Below, piece by piece: positions 28,305 through 34,367 of a DNA stretch of 35,133 nt (position 1 is its first letter; each line of letters starts with the position of its first letter). This stretch comes from an uncultured Collinsella sp. GTDB lineage: Bacteria; Actinomycetota; Coriobacteriia; Coriobacteriales; Coriobacteriaceae. Location: assembly GCA_900547855.1 (NCBI GenBank), contig URIK01000005.1, forward strand, positions 1 to 35,133. Reading direction: 5' to 3'. A program made the translations under genes and the position numbers. A model generated the notes under the pieces. That model worked only from the letters and a program-made list of their open reading frames with translations, did not search any database and was not told where the DNA came from.

Positions 28305-28844
28305 CTACTCGGCAGCAGCCTCAGTCTCGACCTCGGCGGTCTCGGCCTCGGCGGCCTCAGCGGCCTCCTCGACCTCAGCCTCGGCAGCGAGCTCCTCGGC
28401 GGTAACGCCGACGAGAACGACAACCTCGGCCTTGATCTCGCGGTACAGCGAGATGGCAACGGTGTGGGCACCGGCAACCTTGATGGGCTTACCGAGCTCG
28501 ACGCGCTTGCGGTCGATGTCCATACCGAGCTGAGCCTTGATGGCGTCAGCGATCATAGCGGCGGTAACGGAGCCAAAGAGGATGCCCTCGTCGCCGACCT
28601 TGACGTCAACGGTGACCGTCTTGCCCTCGAAGGCAGCCTTGGTCTCGTTGGCGGTAGCCAGACGGACGGCCTCGCGCTTGGCGATGTTGTTGCGACGCTC
28701 GTCAAGCTGCTTGAGGTTGCCCTTGGTGGCGGCAACAGCGAGCTTCTTGGGGAACAGGAAGTTCTCAGCGTAACCCTGAGCGACCTCTACGACGTCACCC
28801 TCGCCGCCCTTGCCCTTGATCTCATCGAGAAGAATAACCTTCAT
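28305..28844 (-). CDS. rplI: 50S ribosomal protein bL9
   Basis: The N-terminal domain MKVILLDEIKGKGGEGDVVEVAQGYAENFLFP, written here in short as MKVILLDEIKGKG and GYAENFLFP, is diagnostic. At 179 residues it is about 30 longer than typical bL9. The extra C-terminus is a Glu/Ala-rich tail (from about residue 150, EAEVEEAAEAAEAETAEVE). The start has GGGAG seven bases upstream. It is the last gene of the ribosomal/ssb operon, 15 bases after rpsR, and is followed by a strong terminator. Confidence 0.97.
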   Translation of the reverse strand: MKVILLDEIKGKGGEGDVVEVAQGYAENFLFPKKLAVAATKGNLKQLDERRNNIAKREAVRLATANETKAAFEGKTVTVDVKVGDEGILFGSVTAAMIADAIKAQLGMDIDRKRVELGKPIKVAGAHTVAISLYREIKAEVVVLVGVTAEELAAEAEVEEAAEAAEAETAEVETEAAAE

Positions 28845-28859
28845 GATGCGTCTCCCTTC

Positions 28860-29126
28860 TTAGCCGCGGTCGCGGTTGCCACGAGAGGAAACCACGGGGA
28901 CGGTGTACGGCAGGAGAGCCATCTCGCGGGCGCGCTTGATGGCGTTGGCGATGTCATGCTGATGCTGCGTGCAAGCGCCAGTGACGCGACGGGGCTTGAT
29001 CTTGCCACGGTCGGTCATGTACTTACGGAGAAGCTGAGTGTCCTTATAGTCGATGAACTCAGTGTTCTCCTTGCAGAACTGGCAGTACTTACGACGCGGC
29101 TGACGTGCAGAAAAATCATTAGCCAT
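28860..29126 (-). CDS. rpsR: 30S ribosomal protein bS18
   Basis: An 88-residue ribosomal protein with YCQFCKEN, the zinc-ribbon (C+) form, and a third cysteine in TGACTQHQ. Conserved LLRKYMTDRGKIKPRR and the helix HDIANAIKRAREMALLPY are present. The start ATG 29126 follows AAAGG; the longer frame runs through the intergenic region. bS18 pairs with bS6 in the small subunit platform, and both genes are in this operon. Confidence 0.97.
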   Translation of the reverse strand: MANDFSARQPRRKYCQFCKENTEFIDYKDTQLLRKYMTDRGKIKPRRVTGACTQHQHDIANAIKRAREMALLPYTVPVVSSRGNRDRG

Positions 29127-29198
29127 GTCAAAATACCTTTCATTTGGCAACTTCGGCGAACCGAAGCCGCCTCTCACTCAAAAATAGGTGAACAACCC

Positions 29199-29651
29199 TT
29201 AGAACGGGATGTCCTCATCGTAGACGTCGACCGCGGGCGGCGTAGCCACCGGCGCGGCAGGACGTGCTGCGGGAGCGGGAGCTGCGGGGGCGTAACCGCC
29301 CTGATCGTAGCCACCCTGGCCACCACGGGAGCTCATAAACTCGATCTCATCGACGATGACCTCAAGCTTGCTCCGGCGCTGGCCGTCGCGCTCCCAAGAG
29401 CTGTAGCGCAGCTTGCCCTCGATCGCGACCTTGTTTCCCTTTGCCAGGAAACGGCTCACGGCCTCGGCGCGGGTGCCGAACATGGTGCAGTCGACAAAGT
29501 TGGGATAGTCCTCCCACTCGCCAGTCTGCGCGTTGCGGCGACGATCGTTCACGGCGACGCCAAAGGACAGAACCTGGGTTCCGCCGGCGGTGGCGCGCAG
29601 CTCGGGATCGCGGGTGAGGTTACCGGTGATGTTCACTCGATTGATGCTCAT
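29199..29651 (-). CDS. ssb: Single-stranded DNA-binding protein
   Basis: 150 residues. The OB-fold is at 1-108 (MSINRVNITGNLTRDPELRA, LSFGVAVNDRRRN, VDCTMFGTRAEAVSRFLAKG). A Gly/Pro/Ala-rich linker follows and then the acidic tip DVYDEDIPF, the docking site for replication and repair proteins. It lies between rpsF and rpsR, the usual order in Gram-positive bacteria. Confidence 0.97.
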   Translation of the reverse strand: MSINRVNITGNLTRDPELRATAGGTQVLSFGVAVNDRRRNAQTGEWEDYPNFVDCTMFGTRAEAVSRFLAKGNKVAIEGKLRYSSWERDGQRRSKLEVIVDEIEFMSSRGGQGGYDQGGYAPAAPAPAARPAAPVATPPAVDVYDEDIPF

Positions 29652-29699
29652 AACTCACTACTTCCTCTTGGGGCACAAGCCCAGTCCAAAACGACAGTC

Positions 29700-29993
29700 T
29701 TACTCCTGGTCGTCGCGACGGACGATCATGTGGCGGACCACAGCGTCGGTGATGCGCAGGACGCGATCAAGCTCGGCGATCTGGGTAGGATCTGCGTGGA
29801 AGTTGATGAGGGTGTAGTCACCATCGGTGAGGTCGTTGATCTCGTAGGCGAGCTTGCGCTTGCCCCACTCGTCAACGGAGTCGACCTTGCCAGCGCCCTC
29901 AGCGATCGTGGTATCGATACGCTTCATAACAGCGAGACGAGTCTCGGGGTCGAGCGACGGGTCAACAAAGAACAGCAGTTCATAAGCCTTCAT
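29700..29993 (-). CDS. rpsF: 30S ribosomal protein bS6
   Basis: 97 residues with MKAYELLFFVDPSLDPE, VDEWGKRKLAYEINDLTDGDY and a C-terminal ELDRVLRITDAVVRHMIVR, all typical. The start ATG 29993 has a perfect GAGGAGGTGA seven bases upstream; the frame to 30014 is not supported. It is the first gene of rpsF-ssb-rpsR-rplI. A leader hairpin just before the ribosome-binding site may bind S6:S18 for feedback control. Confidence 0.97.
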   Translation of the reverse strand: MKAYELLFFVDPSLDPETRLAVMKRIDTTIAEGAGKVDSVDEWGKRKLAYEINDLTDGDYTLINFHADPTQIAELDRVLRITDAVVRHMIVRRDDQE

Positions 29994-30019
29994 ATTGTCA
30001 CCTCCTCTGGGCAAATGTG

Positions 30020-30048
30020 GCTTCAGGTCGTGAAGGTGCGCCTGAAGC
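30020..30048 (-). promoter_or_regulatory. rpsF leader hairpin (possible S6:S18 autoregulatory element)
   Basis: GCTTCAGG (minus strand from 30048) pairs with CCTGAAGC (to 30020) around a 13-base loop CGCACCTTCACGA, ending about 12 bases before the GAGGAGG of rpsF. S6:S18 autoregulatory leaders are known at this position in many bacteria. Assignment here rests on position and hairpin only. Confidence 0.45.
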
Positions 30049-30064
30049 AGGAAAAGACTTGGTA

Positions 30065-30093
30065 ATAATATCTTTCAACCTCCTAGGCTGCAA
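30065..30093 (-). promoter_or_regulatory. Candidate rpsF promoter
   Basis: -35 TTGCAG (30093-30088), 17-base spacer, -10 TATTAT (30070-30065), giving a leader of about 65 bases that includes the hairpin at 30020-30048. Confidence 0.5.
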
Positions 30094-30192
30094 TAATTTG
30101 CTGCTACAACCTCATGACCTCCACATATGCCCATACTCGCACCACGTTTCATGCGCATTCCAACCAAATGCCGACCAAAAGCTTGACAGATC

Positions 30193-30288
30193 TGTGGACA
30201 AGATACGGTGCCGTGGGGACAAGCTGAGCCAAGCCGCAGGTCAACGGGCACAAGGCTGTGGTCGCAAAATGCATACCAGTGGTCCACA
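30193..30288. other. Cluster of DnaA-box-like 9-mers
   Basis: TGTGGACAA (30193-30201) is the exact complement of TTGTCCACA, the actinobacterial DnaA box. TGGGGACAA (30214-30222) and TGGTCCACA (30280-30288) each differ by one base from it or its complement. An AT-rich stretch (ATTTTTAAATTCATT, 30302-30316) follows. The rest of 30094-30453 holds no supported gene. Confidence 0.5.
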
Positions 30289-30453
30289 GCACCACCCAAA
30301 GATTTTTAAATTCATTGCCAAGTCGCTTATGAATACCCCTTTTGAACAATTGAGTTGATCAACCACGCTGGTCGGAAGCCGTTTTTTGGCACCTCAAACC
30401 CCACTGCAACGCCAAGCGCGGCCAAGCGTTTTAAAAAATGCCAACTTTTCTGT

Positions 30454-30481
30454 TTGCACTTTGCGATTCCTCGTGTATACT
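30454..30481 (+). promoter_or_regulatory. Promoter of the tRNA-Ser genes
   Basis: -35 TTGCAC (30454-30459), 16-base spacer, -10 TATACT (30476-30481), 16 bases before the mature tRNA 5' end. Confidence 0.7.
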
Positions 30482-30497
30482 GACTTTCGCATTTAAC

Positions 30498-30588
30498 GGA
30501 GAGTTGTCCGAGTGGCCGAAGGAGCACGATTGGAAATCGTGTAGGCGTCAAAAGCGTCTCCAGGGTTCAAATCCCTGACTCTCCGCCA
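30498..30588 (+). tRNA. tRNA-Ser(GGA)
   Basis: Class II tRNA. The acceptor is GGAGAGT / ACTCTCC with discriminator G and encoded CCA. The anticodon stem CACGA / TCGTG has loop TTGGAAA, giving anticodon GGA. It has a long variable arm and the T arm CAGGGTTCAAATCCCTG. Confidence 0.96.
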
Positions 30589-30596
30589 GTTAATTC

Positions 30597-30627
30597 CAAA
30601 GCAGGCCTTCGAGCCTGCTTTGTTTTT
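30597..30627 (+). terminator. Terminator between the two tRNA-Ser genes
   Basis: CAAAGCAGGC (30597-30606) / GCCTGCTTTG (30613-30622), then five T. Only nine bases separate it from the second tRNA, which has no promoter of its own in between, so read-through or processing is needed for that tRNA. Confidence 0.8.
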
Positions 30628-30636
30628 ACCCCACGC

Positions 30637-30727
30637 GGAGGGGTGGCAGAGTGGTTGAATGCGGCGGTCTCGAAAACCGTTTGGCCTGTATAAGGTCACG
30701 AGGGTTCGAATCCCTCCTCCTCCGCCA
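30637..30727 (+). tRNA. tRNA-Ser(CGA)
   Basis: Class II tRNA. The acceptor is GGAGGGG / CTCCTCC (one G-T pair), discriminator G, encoded CCA. The anticodon loop CTCGAAA gives anticodon CGA. Long variable arm; T arm GAGGGTTCGAATCCCTC. Confidence 0.96.
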
Positions 30728-30738
30728 TTTAGATTGAG

Positions 30739-30765
30739 AAAGCTCCCAACAATGGGAGCTTTTTT
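30739..30765 (+). terminator. Terminator after tRNA-Ser(CGA)
   Basis: AAAGCTCCCA (30739-30748) / TGGGAGCTTT (30753-30762), ACAA loop, T run to 30765. Confidence 0.92.
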
Positions 30766-30797
30766 GTTATCGAAATACGTCTCGATCCCACGCTTCC

Positions 30798-30875
30798 CCA
30801 AACATGTACGTCACCCTCCAAAACCGACATTTTTCGACATCTTTGAAGGCTGACGTACACGTTTGGATTGAGTTC
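30798..30875. repeat. Palindromic repeat, left boundary of the nuclease cassette
   Basis: A hairpin whose arms carry CCAAACATGTACGTC and GACGTACACGTTTGG, with CATTTTTCGACATC near the apex. It is about 90% identical (seven mismatches, one indel over 78-79 bases) to the reverse complement of 31990-32068. It ends 12 bases beyond the nuclease stop codon. Confidence 0.92.
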
Positions 30876-30887
30876 ACGGAAGTAGCA

Positions 30888-31895
30888 CTATTCGGAAGGT
30901 GCCTCTTCGTCTCGCATGTCCTTCCAGTTGCGGATAAGCGCCTTGCGTAGTTCGTTTTGCTCTCGCTGGTACCCGGTGTCGGTACAGCGAGGCATGCCGA
31001 GTGCTTCGCGAATGTTGTTCATGGCGCGGTGAAAGGCGAGCTGGCTGCCGAACTGAGCCGAAGTGAGCGTAACGATTCGATATCCCATTTGGGAGAGAAC
31101 GGCCTCTCGCTCCGCATCTGCTCCCTTGCGCTCGAACTCATCGTGAAAACCGCCCTTATATTCGATACCGAGCTCCCTGCGCTTATAGGTAATGAGGGCA
31201 TCGATTTTGAGTGTTCGGGCTTTTGTGCAATGCCAGAGACGTTGAGGGATCTCGAGCGGTTTGTTGAGTTCGATACCTCGGATACCAACGCCGCCTTCGC
31301 CTGTTGGGAGCGAGAGGGCGATTGCCGAAGCGGTCTCCATAGGCGAGGCCGAGTGATCGTAGATGTGCCTGAGCGCGAGCCGTGCACGTGTGGCACCGGG
31401 TTTGCCGGGGTGCCGATCGAGCAGTTTGGTTATTTCATCCTTGGAGGTAGTGGCTGGTTGCCCGGTATAAGGGTCGGCGGGATTGAGCCTCATACGATAA
31501 TCGCCGCAAACTTCATAGCCATATTCGAGATATTCGATCCTATCCATCCACTCGGCAGCGAGCACAAAGGTGAAGGCTTCGTCGGTGATGAAGATTCCGG
31601 GCGTCAACTCGTTAATATACTCGTAGGGAAGATTTTGTCCAAGAATGTGACAAACGACGCCTTTGGTACGAATTCGCTCGAATTCGAATACAACCGCGAT
31701 ATCGATAGTCTTAAGCATATCGGACGGAATGCCGCAGTCGGTAAGAGCCTGTCGTATGCGCGCAACACGTTGCTGGGTGGAGATGCCTTGTGCGCCTATC
31801 TGGTAGTCGTGCCGCGCAAGAGACTGAACCAAATTCTGGGGTGCATGATGGACAAGCCATGCGGTTTTATGCGAAATGAGAACAGGGGTATCCAT
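30888..31895 (-). CDS. PD-(D/E)XK (DUF559-like) nuclease domain protein
   Basis: A 335-residue protein. The N-terminal 150 residues are not recognised; they start MDTPVLISHKTAWLVHHAP and include GIFITDEAFTFVLAAEWM. The C-terminal part fits a Vsr/DUF559-type endonuclease fold. SPMET supplies a helical Glu (E187), then come D232 (KIDALITYKRR), E245 and K247 (GIEYKGGFHD), followed by AEREAVLSQMGYRIVTLTSAQF. All three core residues are present. GC content looks lower (about 50% in sampled lines) than in neighbouring genes. GAGAGG lies seven bases before the start. It is bounded by inverted palindromes next to tRNA genes, suggesting transfer or a mobile defence-like cassette. Biological role unknown. 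Confidence 0.8.
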   Translation of the reverse strand: MDTPVLISHKTAWLVHHAPQNLVQSLARHDYQIGAQGISTQQRVARIRQALTDCGIPSDMLKTIDIAVVFEFERIRTKGVVCHILGQNLPYEYINELTPGIFITDEAFTFVLAAEWMDRIEYLEYGYEVCGDYRMRLNPADPYTGQPATTSKDEITKLLDRHPGKPGATRARLALRHIYDHSASPMETASAIALSLPTGEGGVGIRGIELNKPLEIPQRLWHCTKARTLKIDALITYKRRELGIEYKGGFHDEFERKGADAEREAVLSQMGYRIVTLTSAQFGSQLAFHRAMNNIREALGMPRCTDTGYQREQNELRKALIRNWKDMRDEEAPSE

Positions 31896-31962
31896 TGAGG
31901 GCCTCTCGCTCTGAGCCGGTATCCAACTCTTATGTCCGTTGAAGTGGGGAAATATACCGGAT

Positions 31963-31980
31963 GTGAGTAAATCAACTCAC
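31963..31980 (-). promoter_or_regulatory. Operator-like palindrome upstream of the nuclease gene
   Basis: GTGAGT (31963-31968) / ACTCAC (31975-31980) lies beside a -10-like TATATT on the minus strand (near 31955-31950). It may be a repressor site; no regulator gene is adjacent. Confidence 0.35.
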
Positions 31981-31989
31981 TCATGCTGT

Positions 31990-32068
31990 GAGCTCAATCC
32001 AAACATGTACGTCCGCCTCCAAAGATGTCGAAAAATGCCGTTTTTGGAGGGCGACGTACATGTTTTGG
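31990..32068. repeat. Palindromic repeat, right boundary of the nuclease cassette
   Basis: Inverted copy of 30798-30875. Its own arms CCAAACATGTACGTC (31999-32013) and GACGTACATGTTTTGG (32053-32068) are complementary with one extra T. Between 32069 and 32199 no gene or clear promoter is seen. Confidence 0.92.
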
Positions 32069-32199
32069 ATCCCCGGCATTCCAGCAATGCCATGTCAGCA
32101 TCCGCTGCCAACCGTTTACCGAGCAATAGGGTCGCCAGGCCCGCCAACCATGTACTATGTACGGGCATTGTCTAAACCCACGATCCAAAGGACCCCATC

Positions 32200-32889
32200 T
32201 TGCCCGTTGCCGCCGCTATGATCGTTACCGCACACGCCTCGGATGCCATGGTCGCCATCCCGTTTTGGCTCGAGATGTTCGCCGTCGTCGCGGCATCGAT
32301 CTCGGGCGTGTTGGTCGCGCGCGAGCACAAGCTCGACCTGATGGGCGCCGTCGCGCTCGCCGTGGTCTGTGGACTGGGCGGCGGTCTTTTGCGCGATATG
32401 ACACTCCAGGTGGGCAACGTCTACATCCTCAACCAGCCGATGGCACTCCCACTTTCCATTGCCACGGCAGCCATCATCTATATTTTCCCGGCAATCGTCG
32501 ACAAACCCGAAAAACTCATTCCCCTGCTCGACATCATCTCGGTCGGCATCTACGCCGCCACTGGAGCAGACAAGGCGCTGGTCTACGGCTTTGCGCCGGC
32601 GGTGTGCATCATGATGGGCTTTTTCACCGCGGTGGGCGGCGGCATGTTGCGCGACGGCTTTATGGGCGTGGTTCCGGGCATTTTCCAACGTACTAACTTT
32701 TATGCCATCGCCGCCATCGCCGGATCGACAAGCTATGTGTGTCTCGTTATGAGCGGTATCATGAGCAATGTCGCCGCGCTGGTCGTATGCGTTGTCGTGA
32801 CCATGGGTCTGCGCTGGCTCTCGCTGCGCTTTGACATCAAAAGCCCCACCGAAGAAGATATCGCGCGCTTCTTGCACCGTAAAAAGTAG
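32200..32889 (+). CDS. TRIC cation channel family membrane protein
   Basis: A 229-residue protein of the family formerly UPF0126 (YadS/YicG-like). Two similar halves each carry a glycine-rich motif followed by LRD: GLGGGLLRDMTL (about 66-77) and AVGGGMLRDGFMG (about 148-160). There are about seven membrane segments. Bacterial TRIC proteins form K+-permeable trimeric channels; some relatives have been linked to glycine transport, so the substrate is open. The start is a TTG at 32200 with AAAGGA eight bases upstream; ATG 32218 has no ribosome-binding site. The gene starts 131 bases beyond the right palindrome of the nuclease cassette. Confidence 0.9.
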   Translation: MPVAAAMIVTAHASDAMVAIPFWLEMFAVVAASISGVLVAREHKLDLMGAVALAVVCGLGGGLLRDMTLQVGNVYILNQPMALPLSIATAAIIYIFPAIVDKPEKLIPLLDIISVGIYAATGADKALVYGFAPAVCIMMGFFTAVGGGMLRDGFMGVVPGIFQRTNFYAIAAIAGSTSYVCLVMSGIMSNVAALVVCVVVTMGLRWLSLRFDIKSPTEEDIARFLHRKK

Positions 32890-32958
32890 ACAGCACGGCA
32901 CGACCCTTCGAAATGCAACCGAGAGGTTCTTTTAGAGCGCCCCCGCGTTGGGTACCCT

Positions 32959-32983
32959 GTTAGGTATATGCCGAACACCTAAC
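32959..32983 (+). promoter_or_regulatory. Hairpin next to the ribosome-binding site of the gene at 32997
   Basis: GTTAGGT (32959-32965) / ACCTAAC (32977-32983) ends one base before AAAAGGA. It may hold the ribosome-binding site open or bind a regulator; TATATG within the loop is -10 like. Confidence 0.4.
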
Positions 32984-32996
32984 AAAAGGATCAACC

Positions 32997-34142
32997 ATGG
33001 CTTTCAATCAAACCGCAACGGCGCCGTCACACAAGATGCGTCGCTGCCTGCTTATGGCATTCGCGCTCATCGCGCTCGCGCTCACCGCACTTCCCACGGC
33101 GTCGTTCGCCGGCACAGACACCGCAGGAAACGTACTTGCGACCGACAATGACGTCGATCCGTCTGACGTCGAGGGTGACCTGTACTGGGCCGGCCAGGCC
33201 CTCAACTTGGACGATGCGTCCATTGACCGCGATATCATCGCCGCGGGCGATACCCTCTCTATCCGCGACTGCACGGTGGGCGGCGCCGTCCGCTTGGCGG
33301 CGCGCACCATCGACATTGCCAAGACTACGGTTGATGGCAGCGTCACGGTCGTCGGTCAGCACGTCGTACTCAATTCCGACAGCACCGCCAACTGTTTCTA
33401 CGCGATAGGCGAGACGGTTGCCCTGCGCGGCTCCACCAAGTCGGCAGCGCTTGCGGGCGACACGGTGACCATCGATGGCACCGTCGAGGGCGATGTCGAG
33501 GTTTGGGCCGACAAGCTCATCCTGGGCAAAAACGCCCACATCACCGGCACCGTGAACGCGCACGTCTCCGAGGACCCCGAGCGCGCAGCGGGAGCCGAGG
33601 TCGGCGCGCTCAAGATCGACCGCACCGAGAACGAGGATACTTCCACCGTTAACGATGTCATCGGCGGTATCGTCGCCGCGGCACTCTCGACCTGCTTTGT
33701 CGCCCTGCTGCTCGAGCTCGTCTTCCCGCGTGCGACTGCCAGCGCCGCCGGCATGCTCCACCAGCACCCCACGCCCCTGTGGGTGAGCGGTCTTCTGGGT
33801 ACGATTGCTATCGTCCCCGCCGTCCTACTGCTGATTATCTCTATCGCTGGTCTGTCGCTTGCCGGAGCCCTCTTGTGCGGCGTTATAGGCATCGCGTTGG
33901 TGTCGAGCGCATTTACGGGGTGCGCCATTGTCCGCATGGTCGGACACAACCAGAACCGCTACGCCATGGCAGCCGTGGGCGGCATCGCCGCGGGCGCGCT
34001 TACGGCAATCCCCCTCGTAGGCGATTTCATCAGCGGCGTGGCCTTCGTCTTTATGTTCGGCTACATCATCCAAACCATCTGGCGCAACGCCCACCTCAAG
34101 CCGCAGCAGCCGGCTAACACGCCAGGACTCCCCACCGCTTAG
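32997..34142 (+). CDS. Secreted bactofilin-like (polymer-forming repeat) membrane protein
   Basis: 381 residues. The signal peptide has its hydrophobic core at about 15-34 and a likely cleavage after SFA (38). Residues 45-200 are a succession of short strands ending in small residues (LNLDDASIDRDIIAAGDTLS, CTVGGAVRLAARTIDIA, TTVDGSVTVVGQHVVLNSDS, VTIDGTVEGDVEVWADKLIL). This is the pattern of bactofilin-like or pectate-lyase-like beta-helices. Three or four membrane helices follow (about 220-365). The domain would sit outside the membrane, unlike cytoplasmic bactofilins. AAAAGGA six bases upstream fixes the start. Function unknown; an envelope-organising role is a guess. Confidence 0.85.
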   Translation: MAFNQTATAPSHKMRRCLLMAFALIALALTALPTASFAGTDTAGNVLATDNDVDPSDVEGDLYWAGQALNLDDASIDRDIIAAGDTLSIRDCTVGGAVRLAARTIDIAKTTVDGSVTVVGQHVVLNSDSTANCFYAIGETVALRGSTKSAALAGDTVTIDGTVEGDVEVWADKLILGKNAHITGTVNAHVSEDPERAAGAEVGALKIDRTENEDTSTVNDVIGGIVAAALSTCFVALLLELVFPRATASAAGMLHQHPTPLWVSGLLGTIAIVPAVLLLIISIAGLSLAGALLCGVIGIALVSSAFTGCAIVRMVGHNQNRYAMAAVGGIAAGALTAIPLVGDFISGVAFVFMFGYIIQTIWRNAHLKPQQPANTPGLPTA

Positions 34143-34149
34143 CCACCAA

Positions 34150-34181
34150 CCACCACAAAGGGGACAAGCACCTTTGTGATG
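34150..34181. repeat. GGGGACA-type palindromic repeat, degenerate copy
   Basis: CACCACAAAGG (34151-34161) pairs with CCTTTGTGATG (34171-34181), one mismatch, around GGACAAGCA. It is closely related to 628-662. Confidence 0.75.
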
Positions 34182-34217
34182 ATGCAGAGGGGTCGGGTTA
34201 CTTTGCACCAACAAACG

Positions 34218-34260
34218 AAGCGGGGCACCCGATCGCATCGACCGGGTGCCCCGCTTTTCT
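34218..34260 (+). terminator. Terminator after the bactofilin-like gene
   Basis: AAGCGGGGCACCCG (34218-34231) / CGGGTGCCCCGCTT (34243-34256), 14-bp perfect stem, followed by TTCTT. No gene is seen in 34143-34367. Confidence 0.88.
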
Positions 34261-34367
34261 TGGAGGGTTCTCTAGTAGCTTTTTCAAAACCAATGATCAT
34301 CAGGTCGGTAGGCCTGCGCGTCACTCGTTACGGAGGCAGTACGCCATTGAGCAAAAGAGGGGGACAA

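Noticed and set aside
28293..30065. 590-codon plus-strand open frame opposite rplI-rpsR-ssb-rpsF
   Set aside because: Covers four certain ribosomal/ssb genes in antisense.
30193..30316. A confident oriC call
   Set aside because: Only three box-like sites, dnaA is not in the window and skew cannot be computed here, so it is kept as a finding only.
30075..30349. Short open frames (66-74 codons) upstream of rpsF
   Set aside because: No ribosome-binding site, low-quality composition, and they overlap the promoter and DnaA-box-like cluster.
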